NCBI GenBank assembly: GCA_024195585.1
Contig: SWBL01000165.1
Coordinates: 1 to 64,000 of the forward strand
Reading direction: 5' to 3'
Length of the DNA stretch: 64,000 nucleotides
Source: Aureobasidium sp. EXF-3400
Taxonomy: Eukaryota > Ascomycota > Dothideomycetes > Dothideales > Saccotheciaceae
A program made the translations under genes and the position numbers. Shown piece by piece: positions 12,244-24,511 of the stretch; position 1 is the stretch's first letter, and each line of letters starts with the position of its first letter. The notes below the pieces were generated by a model. That model was not told where the DNA came from. It saw nothing but the letters and a program-made list of their open reading frames with translations, and searched no databases.

Positions 12244-12971
12244 TATGGAAAGAAGGGTCTACTATTCCCTTCGAGTGTTAAAAAGACGGTGTTCTTGGTG
12301 ATTTAAAGGTACTCGTATGATTTGGGGGCTTGGGGAAGGCACAGAGTGTCACGAAATGTATAAGTTTGATGGTGGTTGGTTCAGTTGTGCTGTTCTCCGT
12401 GAAAGAGAAGAGATGTGGTTACACGATGCAAGATACCAATTCATCACACTTTGATCGGCCGAGCACATTCACGTATGTTCTTCAACCAGGGCAAATATCA
12501 TCAGTTCTGAAACCTCGTGCTGCAATAAGATGTAGATACAACGAAGGCAATGATGAGGGGATGAAGAGAGTCAAAGCGGAGAGACAGGGTGACACCTGAA
12601 ACATGAACAATCTCGCCTCAGCACCGAAGGAGGAAGATAAAGCGGAGTGAAAGAATATCATTAAAAAGATCTGTTAAATCGATAGCAGAGACTTTGTGTA
12701 TCTGTCAGCATTCGTCCGCTAGGAGACGAGAGACAAGGGGAAAAAAGAACGCCATTCCCAGATGCAACCATCCGAGTGCCTAACCAAACAAACGCCAGTC
12801 GCTGGAAAAAACGCAGCAGTAACATTATCCTCTCTCTGCTGAAGAAGAAGCCGAGGAAGAAGATTCGGAAGAAGAGGAAGCTATATGAAGGAGGTCAAAG
12901 TCGATAGTCGGATACACGTCAGCCTCGATTGACAATGTCGTCCATCCAGAATTTTCGCCGCCACCAGGATT
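12244..12971. other. Intergenic between convergent IMA1 and ATG18
   Basis: 3' to 3' spacer holding a GAA/GAG purine tract (about 12838-12885) just beyond the ATG18 stop. An 89-codon ORF at 12330-12599 has no coding character. Confidence 0.5.
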
Positions 12972-14279
12972 CTAATCGGTGTTGAATCCACTATGTGTCT
13001 CACTGCGTTCCCGGACGGAGTGTTGTCTGACTAGTCGCCCTTCACCGCCGTGCTCTAGATCGATGTTGTATATTAAAAAGTCGCCTTCGCTAGTGGCAAC
13101 CATGACCTCGGGAGCTGCCTCACCCATGGCAACAACGCTTTTGACAGGCACGCCATTGCGGCCCTTGGGTATCTTGACCCAGGCAAAGTCGCGGGCTGGC
13201 TCCCAGATTTCGGTAACGGCATTGGGCAGATATCCTGCAGCACGCGACACCAATGTCGTGGATACGTTCTGAGAGGTCCGGCGGACCATAGACATCCAAC
13301 CTGGAGACCGCAGCGGTTTTGCAGAAGAATCCGCAGGAGAGTCGCCAAGGATGGAGCTTGACGAGGGATCAGACGAGTCGTAGGGACTTTCGCTACGTTG
13401 TCGTTGGTAGCGCTGCGGCGTTGTAGGAGCATCAGGCGGTGCTTCCAGTCCCGAATCTGGTACGGCATTGTCGGCAGAGAGGCGGAAGATATGGATGGTC
13501 TCAGTAGCGCTAGAAACACACAACAATGTGCTGGCTTCGTTGAAGGACATGCAATGAATGCGAGCTGGCATGCTGCCCCTGCGGAATTGATAGACCTTCT
13601 GAGCCGAGGGGATGGCAAACACCCTAATGACAGTGCCCTTTTCTGAAGCCGTAGCTAATAGTGTGCCTTCCTTGTTCATTGCTATACACGAAAGGGGAGT
13701 CTGGTGAGCAGTAATGACCTTTACTTCTTGCATGTCATTGGCGTTGTAGAGCATGACCTCTCCACTCATTGGTTCAGTAACTCGTGGGCCAGACGGAGGC
13801 ACGTGGTTTGGAGCAGGTTGCGAAGTGTATTCTTTCTTGCGCATGGGGTATGCGATATAGTTGTTTGTGGAGTCGGGAGAAAGGGCGCAAATGGCGTAAG
13901 GATTCGAAGGAGTGACGATTTCCTTGAGGACCTTCATGGAAGACACATCGTAGACGAACATGAGGTCGTCCATGACGACGAGAAGGCGCTTGCGATTTAG
14001 TCTGACAGCACCGACTCTGGCAGGGAAGGTGAGCTCGCACACAGTAGTCTGACGCTTTGTATTGACTATGCGCAGGAGTCGCGGGGACAGGACCATGGCG
14101 ACAAGCGAGGTTGAGAAGAGCATCTCGAGGATTGCAATATCGCCGGACGCGCCATTTTCGGTAAGAGGAGTTTGGAAGACGAGGGCGAAGGGGTTGGTTG
14201 AATAGACGCGCATGCCATCTGTGGTCGCGACAGCCAGGAAGCTGTGGTCCTGGTTGAAGGTGATGTAGTTGAGCGCCAT
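12972..14279 (-). CDS. ATG18: Autophagy PROPPIN Atg18
   Basis: A single exon from ATG 14279 (MALNYITFNQDHSFLAVATT) gives 435 residues forming a seven-blade WD40 propeller. The phosphoinositide-binding FRRG motif is at 232-235 (YQFRRGSMPARIH), and blades carry IAILEMLFSTSLVAMVLSPR and ICALSPDSTNNYIAYP. Atg18 binds PI3P/PI(3,5)P2 on the phagophore and vacuole with Atg2. A Ser/Pro-rich loop follows blade 5. An in-frame ATG at 14417 would add 46 residues absent from the family; I prefer 14279 for its strong ATGG context and fit. Confidence 0.88.
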   Translation of the reverse strand: MALNYITFNQDHSFLAVATTDGMRVYSTNPFALVFQTPLTENGASGDIAILEMLFSTSLVAMVLSPRLLRIVNTKRQTTVCELTFPARVGAVRLNRKRLLVVMDDLMFVYDVSSMKVLKEIVTPSNPYAICALSPDSTNNYIAYPMRKKEYTSQPAPNHVPPSGPRVTEPMSGEVMLYNANDMQEVKVITAHQTPLSCIAMNKEGTLLATASEKGTVIRVFAIPSAQKVYQFRRGSMPARIHCMSFNEASTLLCVSSATETIHIFRLSADNAVPDSGLEAPPDAPTTPQRYQRQRSESPYDSSDPSSSSILGDSPADSSAKPLRSPGWMSMVRRTSQNVSTTLVSRAAGYLPNAVTEIWEPARDFAWVKIPKGRNGVPVKSVVAMGEAAPEVMVATSEGDFLIYNIDLEHGGEGRLVRQHSVRERSETHSGFNTD

Positions 14280-14441
14280 GGCGAAGAGAGGGTGACTACG
14301 ATCCGGATCTAGCAATGTCGAGTAATTGGACAGAGGGCGGGGCCCATAGTCTGGGGTGTCGCGAACGAGTACGGGTACGGTATGCACGTCAGTTGGTAGT
14401 TGTCGGAGGAGCTGCACGTCAGTTGGAGTAGTGATGCTTTA

Positions 14442-14481
14442 GGAAAGTGGGTTGCGAGGAAAGTGGGTTGCGAGGAAGGTG
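14442..14481. repeat. 16-bp tandem duplication
   Basis: The unit ggaaagtgggttgcga occurs twice head to tail (14442-14457 and 14458-14473), followed by a partial third copy ggaaggtg. It lies upstream of ATG18. Confidence 0.85.
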
Positions 14482-14577
14482 CATGTCACACAGGAAAGTG
14501 GCTATGACTCGGCGTTGCGGCTAGTTAGCCCTGCTTCCTGCCTCGTGAACCTAACAGTGAGGGCTTACCCACAAACC

Positions 14578-14586
14578 TAGGGTTAG
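14578..14586. promoter_or_regulatory. Telomere-repeat-like box upstream of TBF1
   Basis: TAGGGTTAG is one and a half perfect TTAGGG units, 375 bp upstream of a gene for a TTAGGG-binding factor. Yeast Tbf1 binds such boxes at promoters, so autoregulation is possible. A 9-mer like this can occur by chance. Confidence 0.25.
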
Positions 14587-14961
14587 AGAAGACCTATGGT
14601 CGTACTTGCAGAATCTTGCCCTATACTACAGCTGTGATGCCCTGTGATTGTTGTAGTTTTTATCAGCGATAATTGTGAAAAATAAGAGTCGAGACAACGG
14701 GGACTCGACGAATACGCAGATACGCAGCCATTGCTCTAAGCGCGAGTGCACGGGTGGTGTGTGGGCACCTCTGGGCGAGGGGGAGACCTTCCATGCCAGG
14801 ATTTTGGTCTGCAAAAGAGCATCGCCTGAGAACCAAGACACGTCCGGTCGTCAAGAAAACCGTCGTCGATACATTCCAAGTCTGCAGGGCTTCGTTAGGG
14901 CTCATCGGTGGTCAGTTTGTTGCCCTAGGCGCAGGCTCAGAGATCCGACCAGAACATAAGG

Positions 14962-17128
14962 ATGAGTACGGGCGAGATTCCTTTCACCGATCAAACCATC
15001 GCTAATGGCCTCTCGCGCTCATCAGCCCTCAGTCATGGCTTTGCCCAAGGCCATGGGACTAAGCGCCTCAGAGACGACGTCTCAAACAGCTTCTTCGACT
15101 CTGAACCATTCCTTCCCGCCTCGCAGAAGCGCGCCCGCGCCGACCTGGTCTATACCAACGACGTGAACCCCTCGTCGTCATACATTGCGCCCGCCTACGA
15201 CCCTCTGGCCCTGTACAACAGATTGCCGGACACCGACTTTGCCCTATATCACCCACACCTCGCATCCACCCACCCGAACCCCGGGCCGCAACAGTTCGAC
15301 CCTGCCCATACACACCCGCACATTGCCTCGCAGTCGCTCTCTCAATACCAGCAGCAGCCCTCGTACTGGGGCCTGCCTGCCCAGCACCTGCCGCAGCAGC
15401 ACCAACACCACCAACAACAACTCCAACAACTCCAACCACAACAACCACAAGCACAACAACCACTCGCTCAGCTGTCGTCGCAGCCGCATCTGCAGTCGGC
15501 TTTCCAGCCTCAGCCCCAGCCACAGTCGCTTCCCCAAACTCCTCAGCAATACTACACTATGCCCGCCGATCACGTGCAAAATGCTTCCTATCCTGCCAAC
15601 ACCGACTGGTGGCAGCCGCGCCCGAGTCCTAGCAATAGTGTGCTTGAAAACTGGAACTACCAGGTCGAGGAGCCCTGCGTCTATGGTGCTGATGCTAGCC
15701 AACACCTCAAACTGCAGAGCCTAGCCACTCTCGACAATCTCGTTCGTTGCTCTTGTGTATTTCCACCTATAAGCCCGACCACTAATCATCCCCGCAGTCT
15801 ACGCAGATCATTCTCAACCTTGCCAAGGGCTCATTAAATGACATCCTCTTGCTCACCGCTGGCCGGGACCATGAAGGAAGTCAAGCCTACTTCACAAGAC
15901 GAACTCTTTTTGACCAAACGCGCAAGGTCTACGCCAAGAATGCTGTCTTCATTGACATGCACACCTTGCCTGCTTTCTCAGCTTCGCAGCAGGAAATCGT
16001 ACGCAAAGCCAACCGCGCAATCTTTATTTCCAGTATTCTCGAGGGCCACGACATCAGCTTCTTTGACCTGGACTCTCGTTTTATGGAAACCTTCATCTGC
16101 CCAGGCCAGCGTCTGCTTAAGTGGCAGGGCACCATCTTCCTCGAATTAAAGACACAAGCATATATCGCAGCACTCATGAACAACGACGGCCCGCCAGACT
16201 CGCTGCTGGATGAACTCTTTCCAAATGATTTGGCCGACCAGCTCTTATCTCGTCATCCAGACGCCCCAAACCTGGCTCCTAGTGAACAAGACTTCCTCGA
16301 CAGAGCTCGCGCTAGAAAGCAGTATCTGTTCGATGAACCCCCCTATGACGCGTATAGTACACTACCCCGGAAGTACGGTTGGCATGATTTCTTGCGCGAG
16401 TTTGCCGTAGCACTCAGCAAAAACGTCGAGGCTATTATCAACAATCCTGTAAGTCATCATCACGACCAGGATCTCAAGGACTTAATGGACTAATAGACTT
16501 TTAGGCACGAACTCCTGTCAGTCAGCCTGGAGTAATATCGCCATCGTTCAGAGCCGGGAGTCGCGGAACATCGGGCAAATTCGGAGGCTTGAGTAGCCCG
16601 ACAGTTGGCGCACAAGACCCAACCAGTGGTCTTGGAGGTCACAACGGTTCGCTCTCAGCAAACGCACAGCAACAGCCCTCGCCGCCACAACCAGATCAAG
16701 AAACGTCAGAAATTGGCCAATCCAAGTCTTCGCCAAAAGCACGATCAAGGCTGAAGACTGGCACAAGTGCTACTCAGCGACAGCCTTGGAAACAAGACGA
16801 AGAGGATGCACTGATGGCCGGCCTGGCTGAAGTCAAAGGTCCCCACTGGTCACAAATCCTTAGTTTGTATGGTCGCGGTGGCAGTGTCAGCGAGGTGCTC
16901 AAGGACAGGAACCAGATACAGCTGAAGGACAAGGCCCGCAACCTCAAGCTGTACTATCTCAAAATGGGTAAGGAGGTACCCGAATGCCTACGAGGAGTTA
17001 CGGGAGAATTGCGCAAGAGAGGTGGCGCACGCGTACGTGCTGCGCTAGGTTTAACAGACGACGACGGTCCTCCATCGAAGAAAGGATCACGGTCCGGTAC
17101 ACCACTCGACCCGTCGTTAAAGGCATGA
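14962..17128 (+). CDS. TBF1: TTAGGG-repeat binding factor (TRFH + Myb telobox)
   Basis: Exons 14962-15741, 15798-16448 and 16505-17128 give 684 residues. A Gln/Pro-rich disordered N-terminus (CAA/CAG runs about 15345-15535) precedes a helical TRFH-like dimerisation region (about 262-475; TQIILNLAKGSLNDILLLTA, LKWQGTIFLELKTQAYIAAL). A C-terminal Myb/SANT domain (about 568-632) has WKQDEEDALMAGLAEVKGPH and the telobox segment KDRNQIQLKDKARNLKLYYL. Proteins of this build bind double-stranded TTAGGG repeats at telomeres and promoters. Tbf1 is the best fit; Taz1 is an alternative. The first donor (GTTCGT) is weak but phase and homology require a junction there. Confidence 0.8.
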
Positions 17129-17878
17129 GTCGGTGAGCCTTGATGGTTACGGCGGTGCCAAAATGTACATAATTATGTTTCATCTTGTCAATACATTTTT
17201 AGATCGCTTGTCAGCTTGGAGGGGTCAGACATAAAATACTACCTTCATTCAGCTTTCTTGCACTGCATCGCTTCAGCGTTACGGGATGTCAAGCACAAAA
17301 AATAGTTGACTGAGCAGATGTTGCACACCTGACGGTTGGACAAACACAGCACGTTGTTCCAATACGAGGACCCCCTGAAGTTTACAATCAAGAGTCGATT
17401 GAGCAAGCAAATCTCGAATGAGGCAAAATCCAAATAGCAAGGTTCAAGCCGGAAGAGGTATACACTTTGTCCCCCTAGCGACCATTCCAAACTCAAAGCA
17501 CACACCCTTCGACCAGTGCACACTTCTCTTCCCTGATGCAAGATATGGTCCTCTCCTGGATATGGCGGACATACGTGCTCCGTGAAAATTGCTCCTTTCT
17601 CTTCCATTGTGGGCTGTCCCTGCAGGATAGAAGAAGACCAGTTGAGGTGGAAAATGCTGGTTTTAGGTCGGGGCTTCGTGTAATATTCAGCAGCGTATGA
17701 TCAGAGACTGACACATTGTAGATCACTGCATGCTTGTAGCGCAATTCCATGGTCATGATATGTAGACTGTGCAGCAACGAGATTCGGAGCTTCAGAACAG
17801 AAGCTTTCGTTCGCATCTGCCGATCGTGATATATGTACATTTGTGAGCTTAGATCTAGAGACAACGACAGCAGTGCCA
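17129..17878. other. Intergenic between convergent TBF1 and ALG10
   Basis: 3' to 3' spacer of 750 bp. The ORFs in it lack coding character; no repeat or RNA gene seen. Confidence 0.5.
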
Positions 17879-19904
17879 CTACCACATGAATCTTTGTGTC
17901 TTTCCAGGCTCTTGCGGCCACTCAAAGCCCCAATTCAAGAACACATAACCCACTGCCGTATTGATGATGATAAACCACAATGTTTCGAGATAGAGTCTGT
18001 GATCGTGCTCTGCCCACAAGACAATATAGAACCAGTTTGCCCAGCTCTGGCGATCGATATTTCGTCTCTGTCTTTCCTTGTTCCACCACTGCTTCCAGTT
18101 TTTGTGTGTCGGTCTCGCCATCAATGAGGCGCCGGGATGTGCTTGCGGAACGCGTAATCGCCACATGATCCATGGTAGAATGAAGTAGCGTGGTTCCACT
18201 AGAGGGGCGGTGATGAGTTGCAAGGCAGACACACCGATCCATACCATAACAAAGCTGATAGTGCAGCCCTCGCCAAAAGGCGCATCGTTCAAACGAAGAA
18301 GCTGGCCTCCTTCGTCGCTTTCGCAATCGGTCTGATTCTGTTGTGATGCAATGCCCTTGCCATCGTCCTTTTCGTCTTCCTTGATTTCAAAGAGTTGGGC
18401 GGGCGCACCGAGGGTTTGGAGGACAGACCATGCGCATGACATGTAGATTGGTATGGCGAGATATTTGATGGCCGGGTGTAAGAGTAGATAGCGGAAGACA
18501 TAAAAGGTGAAGTGTCTGTTGTCGGCGAGGGTGAAGGGATGGACGATGGTGTTGAACTTTACTGTCACAGCAATGACCGCTACGAAGCCAATCACCACCG
18601 CAGACCGAGGCAGGAACTTGCGTCTGCTGAAGATCAGAAGCGGCTCCATTATGACCGCAATAGGAAGAGACGCAAAGACGGAGAGTAATCCTTGTGCAAC
18701 GAACGGATACGTGAGACCAAAGGAGAAGAAGCTGGTGTAAGCCCAGATGTACAGCATCTGCGGAAGATGTATTGTAGCAACATGGTTTGACTTGTCACCT
18801 ATTGAACAAAGAATTAGTCTGGAAATAGCAATCCGATCATGGAAGACGTACCAAGCACAACTCCGCCGTTCCAAAGAACAAAAGAAGCGAAAAGCCCAAC
18901 AACAAATACATAAGGCCACACGAGCCTTACAATCTTGAGCAGTGTACGAGGGAAGTACAAAGCACGCAAAGTCAATGTCACCGTAGAAATGCAGGTGAGC
19001 CAGAAGTCTGTATCATGTCAGGATGCAAAACGAAGATGAGACAATGTGGGTCAACTAACCGTCCAGTATAGAATCACGCATCTGAGGATCATAGAAAGTA
19101 GCATCGGCCCACGCCCGCAAAACCACAGCTTTGCCGTCGTGTGGTCTTTGGCTCTCAACATCTTTGTGCAGAGCGCCGAGTGCCAACAAGACAATGGGAA
19201 AAACACCAACCCAGAAGATGTTGGTCTGACGGAACGAGAGGGATATGACGGCCAAGATGATGGATATGCAAGCCTGGAAGAAAGAACTCGGACCACGAGA
19301 GTTTGTTTCAAGCAAATGTCTTGTGAAAAAAAGGACACTCAGAGTGGAAGCGACGTCGGTGTAGTACAGAGCGCCAAAGAAAAACAGAGGTGGGAATAGG
19401 CAAACATTGAGAGCGGAATGGATCTGTTGGGGACACAGAGTGGCCAAAGGAAGAAAAGGGGTAGACTTTTGAGAGGGCAATTGTCTGGCAGAACGCGGCG
19501 AAACAGGAGGAGCAGTGTGAAGAAGGAAGAAAAAGATAGCAAAAAGAGAAAGAGCGTTGACGAATCTCAAAGCGTCCAGATCACAACGACCAGTGATTTT
19601 ATAGAACAAAACAGATAGGATATAAAGACCGGGTGGAGTGGTTATTTTTGGGTCCCAGTGCCAGTAATTGCCGCGACAGTATTCTTGGACTTGGCCAACA
19701 TGAAAAACCTCGTCCTGAATGGGGTCGTTAGAAGTAAGATGGGAGAGGTACTTGTAAAAGTGGTGGACATACAAGATATGGCTCGCGGACCTGACTCGAA
19801 ACGGCATTGAACCAGATAGCAATGGCGACAGGTAAGGTAACGAGGGACAGAACCAAGGGTACTGAGTTATGAGCGACGCGACCTTCATGGTCTCCGTTCG
19901 GCAT
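17879..19904 (-). CDS. ALG10: Dol-P-Glc:Glc2Man9GlcNAc2-PP-Dol alpha-1,2-glucosyltransferase
   Basis: Exons in coding order are 19904-19773, 19714-19060, 19007-18852 and 18798-17879, giving 620 residues. The joined start ends ..REPYL and runs into DEVFHVGQVQEYC (45-57) and WDPKITTPPGLY, the luminal signature of Alg10. Many hydrophobic segments, then GDKSNHVATIHLPQMLYIW and the conserved tail FEWPQEPGKTQRFMW at the C-terminus complete the match. The enzyme adds the last glucose to the lipid-linked oligosaccharide in the ER lumen, the signal for oligosaccharyltransferase. All four exons are needed to join family blocks, so the structure is firm. Confidence 0.92.
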
Positions 19905-20147
19905 GGCGACGAGCAATTATCTTGTCGTGCTGAAACCAAGAGGACGTGTCGACCAAAGACAGTAGATGTGCCAAGGAGATGATCAAAAAGTTGCCATGAA
20001 TCTCAAAGCGCCAGCGTCACCCCACGTTTTGGAGGCAGCGACGTGATGGGCTTGACGGTTGGAAGCGTGAGCAGTCATCATCATTGTCTACTCGAGTGAT
20101 AGCTAGTACATGACTTGACCTGTGACTCTTGGGGGTATGGCCCTGCT

Positions 20148-21642
20148 ATGAACGCGCTCAATATCCTGTCGGGACTGAGTCCTCCGCCCACACCCAGTCT
20201 CCCACCTACTCCATCTCGGTCGCGAACAGGAAGTAGCGCCAACAACGATACCGACCACGCCTCTTCGTCAGAGAAACCCGACCCTTCCTATTTCGACGAC
20301 TTGCACAAGTCCACCAAGCTTTCCACATCGCCAACTGCTGCTTCGCCCTCGTCGCCATGGCTCCTTCCCTCTCGTGTAGCCTCGATGCTCATCACAGCAC
20401 TCAAGCTTATCCTTGACTTCATCCTCGCCCCCTTCCGATATCTGGCCGCCGCCTTTTACGACTCCAACGGCAAATTCTCTCTCCTCATACCAATGCGATC
20501 CATGCGCCGCTTGTTCTCGCCCGAGCCCCGTGAACCTGCCCCTCACACATCGCCCACCAAGCCACAGACACGTCCACGAGGCACCTCTGTCAGTTCGACC
20601 ACCTCCTCTGCTGTTTCCGACTCTGAAGGAGACGCCTTTGCATCCTTTGATCAAGGCCCTGCTGCCAACACTCGCTCCAAGTCTGCTGCCGACAAAGACG
20701 AAATAGCTCCCGCTAAACGTTCAATTCGCATCAAGCTTCACAACAACGAGGATGCTTTGCGCCGCAGACGCCAACGCAACACTTCAGATGCCGAAAAGTC
20801 GGACCAAGACAAGTTCACCGCTGTTGCGAACTCCCTAAAGTCTCCATCAAGTTCGGCTGTTACCAAGCTCAGATACCCACGCGCCCCTGCTCCTCCTAGA
20901 CCTCTTGTACCCAGGCGTCAACCCTCCTATGTCATGACTTACAACCCCGACCCACCCAAGAAGACACTGATCATTGATCTGGACGAGACTTTGATTCACA
21001 GTATGGCCAAGGGTGGGAGAATGAGTACTGGTCACATGGTCGAAGTCAAGCTTCAAGGCCCCATTGGAGGAAATGGCATGGTGCTCGGTCCTCAAGTACC
21101 CATATTGTACTATGTGCACGAGCGGCCATACTGTCATGACTTCTTGCGCAAGGTGAGATTTGACCTCTCTACATTCTCTGCCTTCAACTATTGACTTTAC
21201 CATCATCAGGTTTGCAAATGGTATAATCTAATAGTATTCACTGCGTCTGTACAAGAATACGCTGATCCCGTCATTGATTGGGTTGAACGTGAACGCAAAT
21301 ACTTCAGCGGCAGATACTATCGTCAGCATTGCACATTCCGCAATGGTGCATACATAAAGGATTTGACTCAAGTAGAACCCGACCTGAGTAAGGTCATGAT
21401 TCTCGACAACAGCCCGATGAGCTATATTTTTCATGAAGGTGGGTCAAATTAATTTCGTCTGATAACATGACCCTGTCTCTAACCCATACCACTCAGACAA
21501 CGCGATCCCCATAGAAGGCTGGATAAGCGATCCGACGGATAACGACCTTTTGCATCTGGTGCCTTTTCTCGAAGGACTGCAGTACGTGACGGATGTTCGA
21601 GCTCTTTTGGCATTACGGCTTGGACAAGCGGAACGTACATGA
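20148..21642 (+). CDS. NEM1: Nem1-type nuclear envelope CTD-like phosphatase
   Basis: Exons 20148-21152, 21210-21438 and 21497-21642 give 459 residues. A Pro/Ser-rich N-terminus and a membrane segment (SMLITALKLILDFILAPFRY) precede a C-terminal FCP1/HAD phosphatase domain with DLDETLIHS (nucleophile Asp277, acid Asp279), VFTASVQEYADPVIDW and ILDNSP. With Spo7, Nem1 dephosphorylates the lipin Pah1 at the nuclear/ER membrane, controlling lipid synthesis and nuclear shape. The start is MNALNILSGLSPPPTP. It is divergent from ALG10 over only 243 bp. Confidence 0.9.
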
Positions 21643-22544
21643 TATCAATTTCTTGTTTTAACCTCCATTGCATTTTGATAAGCGATTTCCATTTTGACAT
21701 GTTTTTATGTGAGGCGCATTCAGAGGTTTATGGGGTGTTTCTACCTTGGCCACATAGAGAGACCGCAGTTCTGGCGGTGTCTGGTATTGGTAGATTCGTC
21801 TAGTTTTTCGGTTCACTGAAATTGACCTCGAAGAGCACAGGGCGCAAAACACGCCATTTTTCTTTGGCTAGACACTTGTTCAAGTACGTCTCACAAATGT
21901 GCCCGGAAATGCCACATGTCTATGCAGGGTCTAAAGTACTGTAGTTGTTTGGTCCATATATACGGCCGATAGATACTACTCCATTGTATGGTGAGGTGTC
22001 CCAAGCAATGAGATGTGTCGACCTTGGACTTAGATCCAAATCATAGAGAGGTCTGTTTCTCGAATCCTTCGGTTGGTGCCTAGAAGTTTGCCTGATTTAT
22101 GGATCCGAACTGACAAGGCGCGCCTGTCGATCGCTGTTCTTTGTGCCTGCATGTACCAAACTGCGGCCCCTGTCTCATGGCTCGTCCCGATCAAGCGGTC
22201 GAACCACAACCACAACTACTTTCTGAGCCCATGGTTTCTTTTAGTCCAGTCTTGGTATTTGTTCTGTGGCTTGCACTTGAGTGGAATTCAGGCATCTATT
22301 CTGCGGCATGCCGAGACAAGACGAGGCTGGAGCTCGTAATTTAGTGCCGGTGTGACTCCTAGTTTAATTTGAAGCAGAAGCGAATCCTTCGAAGGACGGC
22401 ATGCAACTATATATTTGCAATGAGGGTTCTCTTTGCTAGAAAATATAGCTTTCTCTTTGACTTTGTAGATCAAACATCGACACTTGGGGATACTCGCTGC
22501 CTGCCTACTTTTTTCGACTACAAGTTCATCAATTGATCATCACG
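21643..22544. other. Intergenic, NEM1 to GPI-type protein
   Basis: About 900 bp, AT-richer, with short ORFs only (largest 88 codons). No family could be recognised and no repeat seen. Confidence 0.5.
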
Positions 22545-23317
22545 ATGCGTTCTTCCATCGCTCTTCTGGCTGCTTCTGCCATGGGTGCTCTTGCAAAAGA
22601 CACCATGACAACCTCACTTTTCCTGGGTGGTTCTCTCAGCAACGGAGCGGAGTATGCTGGATCGGTCGTTTCTGTAGGCCCCAGCGATACCGTCTATGAA
22701 CTCGTATGCACAGCAACTGAGGTTTGCGGCACTGCCTCCCTTCCTGTAAGCCATACCTAAGTTACTATCTTCGTTCTATTTTATACACAATCGTAACTGA
22801 CGCGAGACACAGCAAACCCTTACTGTTGGCCCATCAACCATGAACTGGCAGTTCGCTACCGAAACTATGGGAGTTGAGGCCTCTGTCTCCGAAGCATGTC
22901 AGATCAAAGGAACTGCCTCTGCTGTTTGCCAAGTCACTTTCAACATGGAGATCAATGCCCAGGATGTCACGACAAGCACATCTGTTAAGACCACCACAAC
23001 TCTTTCTGAGTTGGCTATGGTGCCTATAGAGCTTACTGCTGGTGTTGAGAAGTTGTCAGCTGCTACACCTGCTTCAGCTGCTGCTTCGTCTACCGCTTCG
23101 GCTTCTGAATCATCAAAGTCTTCTGGCTCGGCAAATGCTGCTTCCTCGTCCAGCACATCTGTGAGTAGTACTCGGTACTGTATCATCTCGGCTTCGTGAC
23201 TGACTGAAACTGTAGGGTGCATCTTCTACTATGTCGAGCGGAAGAGGTGGTGATGTTCTGGCATTTGTCATGTTCTCGGCCATCTCGGTATCGGTTGGTG
23301 CCCTCATGGTCCTTTAG
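22545..23317 (+). CDS. Small secreted Ser-rich, probably GPI-anchored protein
   Basis: Exons 22545-22745, 22813-23160 and 23216-23317 give 216 residues. The first about 17 residues (MRSSIALLAASAMGALA) are a signal peptide. The middle (about 18-145) has four cysteines and is Thr/Ser-rich. A Ser/Ala low-complexity stalk follows, then a hydrophobic tail (VLAFVMFSAISVSVGALMVL) after a small-residue site (SSGRGGD), which is the layout of a GPI signal. It resembles the many fungal wall-surface proteins of unknown role. No enzyme motif is visible. Confidence 0.75.
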
Positions 23318-23539
23318 AGCTGGGAAGGTTTTCTGCAGTTGAAGATGCTTCAGACCTCTCCAAATATCATGCGACCAGGATCCTGGTACTGTTTCCACCT
23401 TCTGAGAATTGAGAGACAGAATCGGATATCACATGACCAATGGGAGAGGTTGATGTTGTGTAAGTTATGTTAGTCTATGACTCCGGCGTATGAGAAGTAA
23501 TGAGATGATCAAAGTAACTCAGTCGTCGCGGTCAACCTG

Positions 23540-23557
23540 TTTTTTTTTTTTTTTTTT
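23540..23557. repeat. Poly-T tract
   Basis: Eighteen consecutive T residues; a simple repeat. Confidence 0.95.
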
Positions 23558-24295
23558 GCTTCTTCTTGCTGTTGTGGTACAGGATCCACGAGTACATGGA
23601 GCTCGATCTTCCACGCCCTCAGCGCTGTATGCGTCGGGTTTTTGATGTCCTCGTAGCCATCAGGCATTGCCTTGGAACCAGTAAAGTAGCACTTGTGACA
23701 TTCGTAGAGCTCGTTACCATCTGGGTCTAGATTCAACCCCCTTTTCTACCACCTCCTATTGCCGCCATGTCTTGTGACAACGCACTTTGTGTACTTGTGC
23801 GCGACTCTCTCAAGATAAAGGATAGGATTGGGAGTTCTCCATGGCAATTCTTCACGAACCCCAAGAACAGCTTAGTCATCTATCCTGCCTGCCTAATCTG
23901 GCTAGTAGCCTAGTCTTGGCATTATTCATAAATATCAGCACCGGCCCACTACTGTACCAACCTCACTCTTCGAACGCTCATGTTCTCGAATCTCTTGTAG
24001 TCATTCTTGATTTGTGGGTTGTTGTGTTATGCAGTGTAGTGTATATCGAGTTGGATGCTGGGAAACATACGCTCGATCAGCGCTTTCTTTCGTCACGACC
24101 AGCAACTTGTAGTATTACAAATGTCACATTTCCCGAATCGTTGAATCCGGACCTCATCACATGTTTTGAGGTTGAATCGGACGAGAACATGAGGTTTCGT
24201 CGTCTCTGCCTGCATACGGCTCCGAATACTCCACGCATCCACTAATATCAAGGAACTGTACCACGCACGACCATCTGCATGACCCGACAACGCCT

Positions 24296-24511
24296 CTATG
24301 CAGTACAAACCTCATACTCCTTCTCCAGATCACCAAGATATCCCTCGATATTCTCTCCATTGACTATTAGAGGTTTGCGATCAAGCAGAACATACAACAT
24401 CCTTCCGGCCTGAGTACCTTCTCCGGTGATAATCTTCCACTCGAGGCATGCAGACAAGATGAATCCGAATTCTCCGTTCTGCCCGATAAAGATCATTGGC
24501 GTCTGAATCAT
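24296..24511 (-). pseudogene. Possible orphan exon or gene remnant
   Basis: A minus-strand frame with MIFIGQNGEFGFILSA, GRMLYVLLDRKPLIVNGE and EGYLGDLEKEYE reads like real protein. A splice acceptor (gattcag) lies directly before its ACG CCA ATG and a gtatgt donor lies upstream after a piece encoding IDHNTIPFP, but the phases do not match and no start codon was found. It may be a decayed gene or one whose structure I failed to resolve. Function not recognised. Confidence 0.25.

Larger units (their letters stand above)
14280..14961. other. Intergenic, divergent promoter of ATG18 and TBF1
   Basis: Contains a 14-bp direct repeat (14383-14396 and 14413-14426), a 16-bp tandem duplication (14442-14473) and a telomere-like box (14578-14586), listed separately. 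No further gene. Confidence 0.5.

Noticed and set aside
14279..14417. ATG 14417 as the ATG18 start
   Set aside because: PROPPINs begin just before blade 1; the extra 46 residues have no family match and the 14279 ATG has better context.
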